Source of the DNA: Magnolia sinica
Lineage: Eukaryota; Streptophyta; Magnoliopsida; Magnoliales; Magnoliaceae
Assembly (NCBI RefSeq): GCF_029962835.1
Contig: NC_080581.1
Span: forward strand, 20,784,001-20,848,000
DNA length: 64,000 bases
Direction: 5' to 3'
The position numbers were made by a program, and so were the translations under genes. The notes under the pieces were generated by a model. It did no database searches, was not told where the DNA came from, and saw nothing but the letters and a program-made list of their open reading frames with translations. This document shows, one piece after another, positions 36,011-48,779 of this stretch; position 1 is the stretch's first letter, and the number at the start of each line of letters is the position of its first letter.

Positions 36011-36840
36011 TCAAGAATTGTACAAAAGGACCTTTTGACCCAGTGTGAATGATTTTTGCAAAATGTGTTGGTCATGAAATGCTTTCATCTTGTCCTTGTA
36101 AATTCTCAAATTATCGTACGCGTCATTCGGGATTTCCTCAAGTTCATTCAATTGAAGTTTGCGTAACGAGCCAGCGTTGTCCAGATTGAAATTAAGATTT
36201 TTGATCACCCAGTATGCTTTATGTTCCAGCTCCACAGGCAAGTGACAAGCTTTCCCATAGACAAGTCTAAAGGGAGACATTCCAATAGGGTTTTAAAGGC
36301 AGTACGGTATGCCCATAAAGCATCGGTCAATCGGATTGACCAATCCTTACGATCAGGGTTAACCGTTTTCTTCAAAATGTGTTTAATTTTCCTATTAGAA
36401 ATCTCAACTTGCCCACTTGTCTGTGGGTGGTACGGGGTGCTTATCTTATGAGAGATACTGTATTTCTTCATTAAGCTCTCAAATGGTTTATTACAAAAGT
36501 GTGAGCCCCCATCACTAATGATGGCTCGAGGCGTTCTGAATCGAGAAAGGATGTTTTCTTTTAGGAATTTAATGACCGTGCGATGGTCATTAGTTCGGCA
36601 CGGAATCGCTTCGACCCATTTAGTGACATAATCCACGGCAAGCAGAATATACAGATTTCCAAACGATTGAGGGAATGGTCCCATGAAATCGATGCCCCAG
36701 TAATCAAATGCTTCAATGATAAGGATGTGATTCAAGGGCATCATATTTCGACGGGACAATGCTCCCAATTTCTGACAACACTCACAAGCTTTGCAAAACT
36801 CATGAGTTTCTCTAAACATAGTGGGCCAGTAAAAGCCACA
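36011..36840 (-). pseudogene. Integrase relic of element B
   Basis: The minus-strand translation shows the end of the zinc-binding region (CECCQKLG), the catalytic core ([50 protein letters not shown]) and the typical Gypsy end-piece [20 protein letters not shown]. In a live element it would insert the cDNA into the chromosome. It is a broken fossil. Confidence 0.92.
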
Positions 36841-37245
36841 CTGTAGAATCTTAGCCGTGGTCTTTTTATCAGAAAAGTGACCACCACAGGCCTGTGAGTG
36901 ACAGAAGGAGATGACGCTCTGATGCTCATCGTCTGGAACACATCTCCTTAGGATTTAGTCTGGGCAATATTTAAATAAATAAGGATCATCCCAGAAAAAG
37001 TTGCGCACCTCGGTGAAGAATTTCTTCTTATCTTGTGCAGTCCACTGTGTTGGTATGGCACCTGTAGCAAGATAATTAGCAATATCAGCAAACCAAGGTG
37101 AATGGGAGACTCTGAACAGTTGTTCATCAGGGAACATGTCGTTGATATGGGTCGTCTTAAGGGAATCAGAGGTATTAAAGCGAGACAGATGATCGGCTAC
37201 TACGTTCTCTACTCCTTTTTTATCTTTAATTTCCAAATCAAATTC

Positions 37246-38445
37246 TTAGAGTAGAAGGATCCATCGTATCAGGCGGGGCTTAGAATCATTCTTAGAAAGA
37301 AGATACTTCAGTGTCGCATGATCTGTATAGATAATGATCTTGGATCCGACCAGGTAGGACCTAAATTTGTCCAAGGCGAATACTACGGCTAAGAGCTCCT
37401 TTTCCGTAGTCGAGTAGTTCACTTGAGCAGGATTTAGAGTCCTACTCGCGTAATGGATGACGTAGGGTCTCTTATCCTTTCTCTGGCCTAGAACCGCTCC
37501 AAGAGCATAATCAGAAGCGTCGCACATAAGCTCAAAAGGAAGGCTCCAGTTGGGTGGCTGCATGATAGGTGCAGTTGTTAACGTGCCCTTAAGCTTGGTG
37601 AAAGCTTCCTGGCATTTCTCAGTCCACTCGTATGGAGCATCCTTTTGAAGAAGATTACATAAAGGACGAGAGAGGAGACTAAAGTCCTTTATGAATCGCT
37701 TGTAAAATCCTGCGTGTCCTAAGAAGGATCGCACGTCTCTAATGTTCTTGGGTGGAGGTAGGTTAAAGATAAGATCAATTTTTGCCTTATCTACCTCGAT
37801 TCCCTTAGACGAGATGATATGCCCAAGGACAATTCCTTTCCGAACCATGAAATGACACTTCTCCCAATTAAGTACCAAGTTCTTTTCTTCACATCTTTTC
37901 AGCACACATTTAAGACTTTCCAAGCACTTGCTGAAAGATGGACCATAAACAGAGAAGTCATCCATGAAGACCTCTAGATATTGCCCCACCATATCAGAAA
38001 AGATACTAAGCATACATCGCTGAAAGGTGGCAGGGGCATTACATAGTCCGAATGGCATTCTTCGGTAGGCAAATGTGCCGTAGGGACATGTAAATGTGGT
38101 CTTTTCCTGGTCTTCAGGGGCTATCTCTATCTGGTTATAGCCCGAATACCTGTCAAGGAAACTATAATAGGAATGACCAGCTAACCTTTCCAGGATCTGA
38201 TCAATGAATGGTAAAGGAAAGTGATCTTTCCTCGTGACGGTATTCAACTTCCTGTAGTCAATGCACATTCTCCAACTAGTAGTGACTCTAGTTGGCATGA
38301 GTTCATTATTAGCATTAGCTATGATGGTGATTCCGGATTTCTTAGGGACCACTTGAGTTGGACTCACCCGTTGACTATCAGATATAGGGTATATGATACC
38401 CACGTCCAATAGTTTAAGAACCTCGGCCTTAACCACTTCCTTCAT
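37246..38445 (-). pseudogene. Reverse transcriptase and RNase H relic of element B
   Basis: The translation contains the plant Gypsy RT blocks [45 protein letters not shown] and the active-site motif [10 protein letters not shown]. The RNase H part follows ([25 protein letters not shown]). The wording is that of the Athila lineage. It belongs to a broken element. Confidence 0.95.
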
Positions 38446-39147
38446 GTTTGGATTTAGTCTACGTTGTGGTTACCGAGCGGTTTTTGCATTATCCTCAAGA
38501 TATATGCGGTGAGTACAAATGGAGGGATCGATTCCCTTGAGGTCCGCTATTGTCCATCCCAGGGCTCCTTTATGCTCAATGAGAGTAAATATGAGCATAC
38601 TCTCCTGTTCTTTCTCTAGGTGGGCAGAGATCACCACCGGGTTTGTCTTATCTTGACCTAAATAAGCATATTTCAAATCAGAGGACAAAGGTTTTAGGTC
38701 AAGCTTCGGCAGCTTGAGGTTAGACGATAGAGGCACTACATCGGTTTGTGGCAATTCTTCAAATTGTGGCCTCCACCGGTTAACTTCAAGTACCTGTGCA
38801 GTATCAAGCAAGGCGCACATCTCCCTAATCATGTCATCATCAAAATCATGGGAGTGGGCCAGGCACGTCTTTAGATGGTCGGAGGATAATGTTAGAGGTG
38901 TCGTATCTTCCACGAAAGAGTCAATCATGTTAATGTCGTGGAAATCGTCATCCTCCTCTAAGTTTCTGCCGTTATTGAAAAAGATGTTTGACTCCAATGT
39001 CATATTCCCAAAAGACATAGTCATGACACCATTCTTGCAATTGATAATTGCATTTAAAGTGGCAAGGAATGGGCGGCCAAGAATGACGGGGATCTGAGTG
39101 CTTATGTTATTGATGGGTTCGGTGTCCAGGATGATAAAATCTATAGG

Positions 39148-39543
39148 TTAGTAAAATCTATCAACTTGGACCAACACATCCTCAATTATCCCTCTTGGTA
39201 CACGAACAGAGCGATCAGCAAGTTGTAGTGTGGTTAGGGTGGGTTTTAATTCACCCAAACCTAACTGTTTGTATACCGAGTAGGGAATCAGATTGACGCT
39301 CGCTCCTAAGTCAAGAAGTGCGTGATCAATTCGATGGTTCCCTATTACACATGATATGGTTGGGCTACTGGGATCTTTGAATTTCTGTGGCACGTCTTGC
39401 TTTAGGATAACACTCACTTTCTCAGTCAAGAAAATTTTCTTTTGAATACTTTGCCGTCTTTTGGTCGTGCATAAGTCTTTTAGAAATTTGGCATATGAAG
39501 GAATCTGTTTCACGACATCAAGTAGAGGAATGTTGACTTTCAC
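39148..39543 (-). pseudogene. Aspartic protease relic of element B
   Basis: The segment LLDLGASVNLIPYSVYKQLG corresponds to the retroviral-type protease D-x-G-A-S-V-N region common in Athila elements. It is preceded by PYAKFLKDLCTTKR, a usual lead-in. Fossil. Confidence 0.85.
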
Positions 39544-40963
39544 TTATTTCAACACCTCTAGGATATCCTGAGAGTTAGAGAGAGGTTTTGGTGAAACCAA
39601 CCGTTGGGGGAACGAAGCAATTGGCTTCTCTAGAAGTTCCGGTTCTAATTTTTGTGGGGCATCACTGGACCCATTATTGTTGTCCTCTTCTGATTCTTGA
39701 GGCTTTTCAGGCCTAATCGGAAGAGTTTTATCAATGATCTTTCCACTCCTAAGAGTGGTGATGGATTTAGCGTGCCCCATCTGATTTGAAGAGCTGGGAT
39801 CATTAATCTCGTACTGCGGTTTAGGATTGGGGAGAGGTTGTGCAGGAAGCATCCCCTTTTTTATAACCGTCATACGAGAATCTATCTTTTGCATAAAATC
39901 TGTAATTTCCCGCATTGCCTGAGCCAGCTCTTGTATGGAATTTTGAATCAGTTCCTCTTGAGGTTTTACTTGATTTGGATTTTGATTGAAGAAACCTTGA
40001 GGGGTAGCCGTTTGTCCATTCCTCCAACTAAAGTTTGGATGATTTTTCCAACCAGGATTGTACGTGTTGGAGTTAGGTCCAGTAAAAGGTCTTTGATAGT
40101 TGTTTACGGCATTAGCTTGTTCATTCAACACTCCTCGAAAGGCGGGTATTGTAGGACAATTTTCAGTTGTATGAATGTTGCAATCACAAATGCCACAAAC
40201 AATTTCATTAACCTTATCCTTCTTTCCTTCCATGGCCTCAACTTTCCTTATGAGAGTAGTCACTTTACACTTGAGATCATCCTCTTCTTTCAAGAGATAT
40301 AATCCACCTTTCTCCTTTAATTGAGTCGGCCTAGACGTGGTGTTCGACTTTGGGTAATAGTCCCAGGATTGTGTTTTTTCAGCAAGACTATCGAGGTAAT
40401 CCCATACCTTGTCAACATCTTTATTAATGAACTCTCCATTACACATTGTTTCGACCATTTGGCGCATGGAAGATGTCAGTCTATCATAGAAAAAATTTGT
40501 AATGCGCCACGTTTCAAATCCGTGTTGTGGGCATGAACTGACCAAATCTTTGAACCTTTCCCAACATTGGAAGAATGTTTCATCTTCCTTTTGGGTAAAG
40601 TTCATGATTGCTTTTCTGAGGGTAATCGTTTTATGATGTGGGAAGAATTTTTTTATGAATTCCCTCTACATGTCGTTCCATGTGCCAATGGATCTAGGAC
40701 GTAGTGAATGTAACCACGTCTTAGCTTTCTCTTTTAAGGAAAAAGGAAAGAGTTTCAGCCTAATTGTATCCTCAGATACATTAGGAAAACATAATGTAGC
40801 TATAATCTCATCGAACTCTTTCAAATGTAAATATGAACTTTCTGATTCAAGTCCATGGAATTTGGGAAGGAGTTGGATGACTCTTAGCTTGATGTCCATT
40901 TGTGTTGTGTTTTTAGGGAAAATCATGCATAAGGGCGTACTCACTCCCGCCGGTTATAGATAA
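39544..40963 (-). pseudogene. Gag relic of element B
   Basis: The minus strand encodes the retrotransposon gag core (LLPKFHGLESESSYLHLKEF, FPFSLKEKAKTWLHSLRP, then TFFQCWERFKDLVSSCPQHG), followed by a CxxC-type cluster (CGICDCNIHTTENCP) and an Asn/Pro-rich linker toward the protease. Broken fossil. Confidence 0.9.
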
Positions 40964-41877
40964 TCTCGTAAAGTATGAGGCGGGGGTGCCTGATGCACCT
41001 CATTCTCATCTTGGGTATCCTTCACCCTAGGTGGAAGTAGAGGAGGTTGGTCTTCAGCCATAACTTCAATTAACTCAGGGGATTTCGAGTGGTGTCTAGT
41101 CCTGCGATGCATAGTCAACCCCTCAACCAATCCTCCTTCAGTCAAGAGACGTCGAGTGTTGTCACGGGCCCACTTGGGCATGAAACACTCGCAGCCCTCA
41201 ATTAAATTCGAACGAAAAGAAAATCTAGAAAGAAAGAGAGATTTGGAAAGAAATTACCAACTTGAAGTCCCTAAGTTAAAGACCTGCAAAAGAAAATAAA
41301 CAAGTCAGTTTCTAAAAGAAGAAAAGTCTAAACTAGAAAGTAAATTACTAAAAGAGAACTGAAAAATAGAAAGTAGAGAGAAAGCTTACCAAATTAGAAA
41401 TTTCTATCTTAAAGGCCTACACAATGGGAAAGTTAGTTTCTAAATAGAAATTCCACAAGTAGAAAATTTCTAAAAGTAAATTAGGAAACAAAGTTAGATT
41501 CTAAAAGAGTTAAAATTAGAAAGTTTCTAAAATAGAAGAAAGATGAATTAGTTTCTAAAATTAGAAATTTTTTCTAAAAAGGGAAATAACTAACCTAGTT
41601 TTTAAAAATAAAAGAGGGAAGTTTCTAAAAATAAACTACTTCTTAAAAATAGAAAAATACTCGAATTAAAAATTTTCAAAACCTTAATTCTAAAAAGTAG
41701 AAAAAGTAGAGAGATTAGGAAGGAATTACCAATTTAGAAACTTATGCCAGGATCCTACAAAACAGGAAAACAAGTTAGTTCTAAAAATTAAAAAAAAAGT
41801 CTATAGCTAAAGTTAGTCAAATTCTAATCTTAAATTAATTCTAAACTTAATTAATTTCAGAAAATCGCAACCGTCAA
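40964..41877 (-). other. 5' leader of element B
   Basis: Between the primer site and gag lies A-rich DNA with many TTTCTAAAAATAGAAA-type words, likely untranslated leader. The start of gag probably falls within 40960-41180, where a Pro/Arg-rich peptide is open. Confidence 0.55.
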
Positions 41878-41895
41878 TCCCCGGCAACGGCGCCA
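41878..41895 (-). other. Primer-binding site (tRNA-Asp type), element B
   Basis: On the minus strand the sequence is TGGCGCCGTTGCCGGGGA, the standard tRNA-Asp-complementary site of Athila-type elements, six bases inside the 5' LTR. Confidence 0.9.
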
Positions 41896-41901
41896 AAAAC
41901 C

Positions 41902-44016
41902 TGTTCACTCCCCAAGTATAGGGTTGTGATGTAGTAATAAACTCGGTGAGACCGAGGTCAAATCCACAGGGACCGAAAATTGTACGTGATCTGGAACTAA
42001 CTAGATCTAGAACTAGCAAAGGATGTAATCTAAATCAAATAGAATTTAAGGAATAATTATGGGATAATTATCGAAAACTTAAATAATTCAGGGAATAAGA
42101 AACTAGGGATTTAGAGGATCCACTTGTAGAGATCAGGGAGATCTTTATGCCTGCTTCAAAAATCATGGAACTTAAACTGAACTTCCTCTGATATAATTTT
42201 CAAAGAGATGAAAGGTATATGAATTAGAATGGATTCCATCACCAAACCATGCCCAGGAGACAAAGTAAACAACAGAATTAAACTAATTACCAACCAACCA
42301 ACAATGTATGAAGATCAGGAAGGGTACTGTCATCCTACCATGCCCATGGAACAATGATGAACAACAGGGCTTTCTGACTTCATAACATAAAAAGGGGAAA
42401 GACATACTCAAAGTCATTGCAAACCCATTGTAATTTCAGTCACAACAGACCATTAAAGACTAAAAAAAATATTCCTTTGATAATCAACTAGAATAACATT
42501 CAGTTTATGAATTTTAAATTACAGGCACAAAACATAATCTCCCATCTCGCTACAGGCTTCACCTCTTAGCCCTAGCTAAGAGGTTTAGCCACACATGAAT
42601 GGGTTGAACAAAGCAAATGAAAATAAAAATAAAAAGAGAAAGAAAATAACAAGAAGGAAAGAAAAAAACCAGCCTCACGTCCAGCCTCCAAAAAACTTCT
42701 CCCTGACGTCCAGCTAAGCTCCTCCTCCCTCAACCGATCTTCCTGTTTTCCCTTATATCCTGGTCCACTGGGACGTGAAGACTTCATGCCGAAGTCTAAG
42801 TTGTTGCGTAGGGAGAGAAGGACAGCTGTTTACGCAGCAGCGTTCGCATGCGCAGTGAAAACGCAAAACATCTTGCATTTGGATTGTATTTACGGCGCGA
42901 TATCAAACTATCTGTCATTTCTGAGATCTTGGCTAGAATATTGGCCTCCCTGTGGACACATTGGACGGTCTGGATCACTCAAAATATTAATGATCGTGGC
43001 CCACTACCCCCCGTAAATCCCGGACTCGACCGGATGCGGAAACCGGGCCTGCGCACGAGGGGGTCGCTGTCGAAGTTGGTGGGGCCCACTTGATGTTGTT
43101 TTTGAGAAATCCATTCCGTCCACCGAGTTTTTCATGAAAATCCAGTAGATCATAATCGGTTTTGGGTCAGGTTCGTGGTGACTCACGGAAGTTTTCTTGG
43201 CGTCGTCCATCCTGGAACGGAACCTTCATGTACATGTAGCATCTGAAAAAATCAGAAAACAGATCAGGGTACGGTCAGTTTGACCTCTTGATTTCAATGA
43301 ACGGAGTGGATCGTCGAACTGCGGAGCGAGTGAGGCCCACAGAGATCACCCATCGAAACAGCGTCGGATGCTGTTTCTTTTTTTTTTTTCTTTTAAAAAC
43401 GAACTTCGGGTTAGTCTGTGGTTTAACCGGACTCTCCGTCTGGTGCACTTCTCGTGCACATGTACCCTATGTACATGTGATGTACATATGGGTTCATCGT
43501 GATGTTCGAGAGAAATCTGTGCCGTCCATCCATTTTTTCGCCTCATTTAAGGCATTGAGTCCAAAATTTGACGCATTTCCAGATACCAAGCGGGCCCCAA
43601 ATCACTGATTTATGGGCTGATTTGTCCGTTGGGCCACTTCTAGAAGGATCCAATGGCTGGAATTTGATATGTACGGTTAGTTTTTGGTCCTCGAGCCATG
43701 TATAAAGTTTCAAGCTGAACAGATGGTGGAAACCCAGTGATCTTGCATTCTGGCTGACTTTCAGGCCGTTTGAGCTTCAATTTCTCGATTTTTTCGGGTC
43801 CCTGGTGTGTAATTCTGTCGATCTTGGTTCTCTGGAGTCTATCCCATGCTCTGGTGTCATCAGAGCATTAAATCCATGCTTTAAGCACCCTTTTCGGTCC
43901 AGGCTCGTAGATTCACCTTGCATCACAATATGATTAAAAATAAAGCGTTAAACAGTATCATGCTCGTAAATCCAGCTAATAAATGGGGTCTAATATATAA
44001 TATTTAACCCTCAACA
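41902..44016 (-). repeat. Right (5') LTR of Athila-like element B
   Basis: It matches the left LTR throughout. Beside the primer site is the conserved U5-end block with a small perfect hairpin (CTCGGTGAGACCGAG) and GGTC(A/G)AATCCACAGGGA. A possible TATA box (GATATAAGGG on the minus strand) lies near 42755. Confidence 0.93.
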
Positions 44017-44021
44017 CAGAT

Positions 44022-46528
44022 GTGGCAGCATTAGATGGCTGCCAATGCGCATGAACAGTAAACTTGTAGAAATTAAAAACTTCATGAGGTTATCATTTTC
44101 ATGAATGATGATCAAGTTCACGGAAAAGCATAATCGGTTGAAATAGACTATTGCCACCATTACCAAACCCATTCTCATAGGAGGGAGAAAAATAAAGATG
44201 CAATATACATTTTCTATTAATCCAGTCCACAACACATGACACCTATGGAATAAGAAACAAATGACTCTAGGAATTACCTTGTTTAAAAAGACAGAACCAC
44301 GTTTCAATACTCTGCTCTCCATACTCTGCTCTCCAGCACCCTTGATATGGAATATATGTGCTCCTGATCTTGTTCGTTTTTAGGTTCCCTTATAATAGAG
44401 AATGATCGGTTGTTGCTATGAAGAAAGACAAATGGATGACCAACTCTCTACCTCATCGTGTGGCCGGCTTTGGCAATGATCAACAGTGTGTGAAGCCATC
44501 ACTCAAATGAGCTAGGAAAAGGAGAGGAATGGTTAAATCATACAATCAGAGTGATTTTTGTAACATGGCTTTCCAATAGTGGTATAGTACAAGTGGACAG
44601 TATGCATCAATGTGCCATGTGAAAGTGTGGATGTGTTAAAGTCCACATGAAGGTGTGGATGTTAGCAGTGCATATCACCTGGCTGGACAAAATAAATATA
44701 CATGCATAGACAAGCTTAAACTACTATAAAAAGTAATGAATTTACAAGAGCACAAAGATAAAGTAATGAATGTAGTTCCAAAAAATCATTGAAAACCTCA
44801 TATGAATACTTACATGGTATAAAATTATCTCCCACCTCAAAAGTTTCAAAACTGGGCAGACTATTAAGCAAGCAGAAAGGAACTTTGCTAGCTTGGTGCA
44901 TGATTAACTTATGGATTCCAATGACTGGGTCTTGCATGTGTTCCTCGTGATTTATCCAATTTGGCAACATACACAAGACTCTCAAATGGCAAACTTAGAA
45001 ATTCTGCATTGCCAGCTGCAATAGGTCATGAGAATCAAGGCCTAATAAGTAGGGAACTTTGCTAGGTTGGTGCATGACCTGTGCAGTGCAGATGCTGTCC
45101 CATATGAAGAGGTGTTGGATCCATGTGAAATGGCTCATTGTCATCCCAATCTGGCAGTTGACGGTACAATGACCTAAAAACCCAGAAGTTAAAAGTGTTA
45201 CATCACCATGCTCTAAAATGTTTCACTGCGGTCATGCTTTAGGGGATACTAGGAGGTGGACCATGGATCAAGAACCAAATAGACAGGGTTGATTAATTTC
45301 TCTATATTGAATAGAATGTGCACGTGGATAGATGAATGAATGTGTATGAGAAAGTTAAAAGCACCCTAGATCATGAGTTACACAAAAACAAGCCAGAGTA
45401 GAAAAGGAAAAAAATATCAAAGAACACCAATGATTCCAATGTCCATCTTATGCATTTGAACCAAAATCCCATTCTTTCAAGCATAGAGAGGGAGAGAAGA
45501 AATCTAAAATTGACATGTTCACATTACATGAGGTTTGGCTCATCATTTCAATTGAGAGTCAATACTTTTATTAGCAAGAAGCCATCTAAGAATTTCTCTT
45601 AAATAAATGTGCCTTGGAAAGGTGAAACAAGACAGCCCATCACCTCTTTAATCTACACAGAATGGTTTTAGCGAAGATATATTAAGTACCCCAAGCCAAA
45701 ATAACTGGAGAAATGTTTAATCTGCACAACTAAAAGTACTGAGAACACAAGTACCTATCTTGTTGAATTACTTCATGAACGCCATAACCAAGATAAGTCT
45801 TGCACACCTGTGGAATGTTTCTTGGAAGCATTTTACTCATTACCATTAAATGAGCATCAAAAATCACAAAGGCAAACATTTCTACAGAAATCCACCTAAT
45901 AGTGAAAATTGATGTCCTAAAACCAAAAATGGATCAAACCATAAAAACCAAAGCATAGACTCCAAAGGTCTTTGTAAATTTTCTCATCTATTGCATAAAC
46001 AATACTAAATGATAGTTCCAAGTGTGATATCTTTGTAAATTTTCTCATTATAAATGATAGTTCCAGGTAGGCCATACAATCCATGGTTAGGTGTTCTCCC
46101 AAGCTGGCAATCCCAAGAGGGAAAAAAAAGAGCTTAAAACTAGGGAATAAGAAAAAAATTACCTTAATGTAAGTGAGGGGCCTCGGCCTTTATGATACGA
46201 TGTGCAATAGGAGGTAAGAATGTCAAGTGCAAATACCTGAGCAAAGCACATAAAGAGAAAATGGCTCAGTTACAGGCATAGATACTACTACACTGATGTT
46301 TTTGAACACGTCATTCTAAGCCAAAAAATAAAAAATAAAATGAAAAACATAGATTTGCTAAGCCACACATGTGTGTAGTAAAGCTCATGTACAAGTGACA
46401 GCATGGCACAATTGGTACAAGATCCAATCCATTATATTACAGGAGGAAATGGCGAGAAATCACAATCATCATCATTAGGTAATGTTAATGATTTTTTTTT
46501 TATATAGAAAGGTTGGCAACAAACCCAC
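44022..46528. other. CACTA-1 interior right of element B
   Basis: Mostly AT-rich. Two weak exon-like blocks are seen on the minus strand: about 46232-46158 (ALDILTSYCTSYHKGRGPSL) and about 45790-45735 (CKTYLGYGVHEVIQQDR). Both have AG/GT-like borders but no family I recognise. The sequence GTAAATTTTCTCAT with TGATAGTTCCA is duplicated near 45972 and 46032. Confidence 0.35.
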
Positions 46529-46791
46529 CCTTGCAAATTTTTTTCCAAGCTTCTTTGAAGCCTCGCTCAGTTTAACACCTGAAACAATAAGCCATGCATC
46601 ATGTGGAGTTATAAAACAAAATTAGAAACTTTTAGCAAACAAAGCGAATCCATCAAACTTTTGAACTAAAAATGAAAAAGAATTGCAGTGGACAATGGAC
46701 ATTGCTCACCAAAGAGTTCAAGGCCTTTCACAATTGTGACACATTTGTGTTTATTTCGAACAGCCTTTTCGATGATAACTTCTTGTTTCTC
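46529..46791 (-). pseudogene. DENR: Captured DENR/TMA22-like exons (two exons)
   Basis: Exon 46791-46710 reads EKQEVIIEKAVRNKHKCVTI then VKGLELFG; exon 46578-46529 continues VKLSEASKKLGKKFA. Borders are AG/GT and the phase (1) is kept across the intron. In plant density-regulated protein (DENR/TMA22, SUI1 domain) the same stretch reads close to VVIEKxVRNKRKCIT and VKLSDASKKLGKKFATGAS. DENR works with MCT-1 in ribosome recycling and re-initiation in the cytosol. The N-terminus and the rest of the SUI1 domain are missing, so no functional protein is expected. It lies inside CACTA-1 and is best read as a captured gene fragment. Confidence 0.85.
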
Positions 46792-47274
46792 CTACAATAA
46801 ACATTGGCATTTCAAAGAAGAACAAAAACTGATGGAACATTACTAATTCAAATATGAATGACTGGAGTATTAGTCTCGATATAAAATGATGAAAACTCAA
46901 CAATTGCGAAGTTGGCAATGGCAAAAGAAAGATTGATAGCATGAAGTCATCATATAGAATCATAACCCCAACAAGTTCATGTTTCCATCTAGTTTTGAAT
47001 AGTATTTTTATTATGCAATAAAAAGCCATTCCTAAACATGAATAAACAAATGCACATCACAAATCAATTAATCGTTAAAACTATAAATCTAGAATGTTCA
47101 GATGAGTTAATCATAGAACAAAACTACTCAAACAACCATGAAGCTATATAATCAATTAACCGTTGAGTAGTAGCAAAACAAAAATCAGCTACCAATAATG
47201 CTCTGAAACTGACTGTGATTAACACTGAAATCATAGAACAAAACTACTCAAATGCACCTTTTTTTTGTATTTAT
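46792..47274. other. CACTA-1 interior upstream of the DENR-like exons
   Basis: AT-rich, with a short direct repeat (CATAGAACAAAACTACTCAAA at about 47112 and 47231). No exon is recognised, although the N-terminal DENR exons would be expected here. Confidence 0.35.
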
Positions 47275-47361
47275 ACACCTCGTTTAGCAGCGCCCTGTTT
47301 TGCTCAACGCTAGTACAATGCGACTCCGAAAGTGCCGACTAATCCCCCTTTTGTTGTAGTG
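47275..47361. repeat. CACTA-like terminus internal to CACTA-1
   Basis: The block ends TTTTGTTGTAGTG, a CACTA-type end, and carries GCAGCGCC, CAACGCTAG and AAGTGCCGAC words resembling the subterminal repeats of CACTA-1. No matching left end was found, so it may be an old nested element or a duplicated terminus. Confidence 0.5.
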
Positions 47362-48414
47362 ATAGGAATGTACAATCATTTTTATACTTGTTAATACACA
47401 CCAAGCATGTTGCATAGAGATGCATATACATGGTGAAAGAGAAAATGAAGAGAACTTGAGAGAACCCATCTACTAACTTCATCTTTTTTATTACATAAAG
47501 ATTGTTTTATTGGCAAAAGATAAAAAATTCCATTTCACATTACCATGGAGAGCAAAAGGAAATGTCCCCTTACTGAGGAAGTCATGGGAAAAGAAAACTG
47601 ATTTTTGAAAACCACTGGAACCATCACATCAGGTGACGGTATTCTTTCCATTGTTGTTGTATCCCATTTTCCACCAATCCAAACAGATCCTATTCCAAAT
47701 TTGGCCCATGAATAACAAAATAGACAGGCTATTCGAAGAGATGACTTCTTGTCAGCAATGGAGTTAGCTGCACTCAGAAGCTTACACCCTTAAAGCAGAA
47801 CATCTTTTCAAAATCTCTTGTTTTCCTAACTCATACAATAGAAGCTCTCTTTAACTGATTCTGAAAATATCAAACAATTTCCAAACAAGAAGAGTGGCAC
47901 CTACATTTAAAACAAGAATCCTTTGGTCCTGATTTTCTTACTTGGAATTTTTATGTAAGTTCATCTGTCCCATCATGAGTAAGGACCAGAGATGGAGCTA
48001 TTTTGATCAACCTCAATGGACGAAAAGGATGATATCCGTTTAGTTGCCCATGGACAACCTATCATGCGTGTATGCCATCTTGGCTGTTGAAAAGGTTGGC
48101 CTTAAGTTGAAGATTGTTGTGAGAAAAAAAACATAAAAATTGTTAAAATAGAGACATTTCATCAAACACATGTTGTGCACACCTTAAACATTCACAACAA
48201 ATGATGAATGGCAAGACTATTCTATATCTGCATCCATTGTATAAATGGCATACATCTATAAAAACCCAGACCATCTAGATCATTGGTCCCATTGTTTACC
48301 AGAAATGGCCGGGGACAAGGTGAAGGGCGGGGGCTGCTGGCCACACTTAGAGTGGTTCTGATGATGTTAGAGAGGATGCGCCGTTGCTGGAGACGATACG
48401 TCATTGTTGTAGAG

Positions 48415-48656
48415 GGAGAGATAGATCGAGAGAGAGATAGAGATTGAGAGAGAGATAGAGATTGAGAGAGATAGGGAGATCAAGAGGAGACGGAGATGCA
48501 GATCGAGAGAGATAGGGAGATCGAGAGAGATAGAGGAGGGTTTTGGGGTGCACTTGGAGGGAGAGGGAGATCGAGAGAGATAGAAGGAGAGGGAGATGTG
48601 GAGAGTGAGAGGGAGAAAAGGGTTTTGGGGATTATCGAGCGAGGAGCTGCTAGGGG

Positions 48657-48714
<58 letters not shown>

Positions 48715-48715
48715 C
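48415..48715. repeat. GA-rich microsatellite region
   Basis: Imperfect GAGAGATAGAGATTGAGAGA repeats turn into a pure (GA)n run of about 50 bases at 48660-48712. It lies just inside the right end of CACTA-1. Confidence 0.95.
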
Positions 48716-48779
48716 AGGGTTGGGAGAGTGAGAGAGTTGGGCGAGGAGCTGCTGGGTTTTTTTTAATAGCATAGGCTTG

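Larger units (their letters stand above)
32318..44016 (-). mobile_element. Athila-like Gypsy element B, both LTRs present (11,699 bp)
   Basis: Two LTRs of 2,113 and 2,115 bp bound gag, protease, reverse transcriptase, RNase H and integrase relics in Gypsy order on the minus strand. A tRNA-Asp-type primer site and a polypurine tract sit at the correct inner borders. Flanks are CAGCT (32313-32317) and CAGAT (44017-44021), a 5-bp duplication with one change. The LTRs differ by roughly 2-3 percent in the 560 bases I compared, so insertion is fairly recent. The coding part is broken, with about seven interruptions. No env-like ORF is recognisable between integrase and the 3' LTR. Confidence 0.93.

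Noticed and set aside
36221-36846. Plus-strand open frames opposite the integrase relic
   Set aside because: They are antisense shadows of the minus-strand integrase coding sequence.
48496-48774. Open frame rich in Arg/Glu
   Set aside because: It is only the (GA)n microsatellite translated; no conserved protein.
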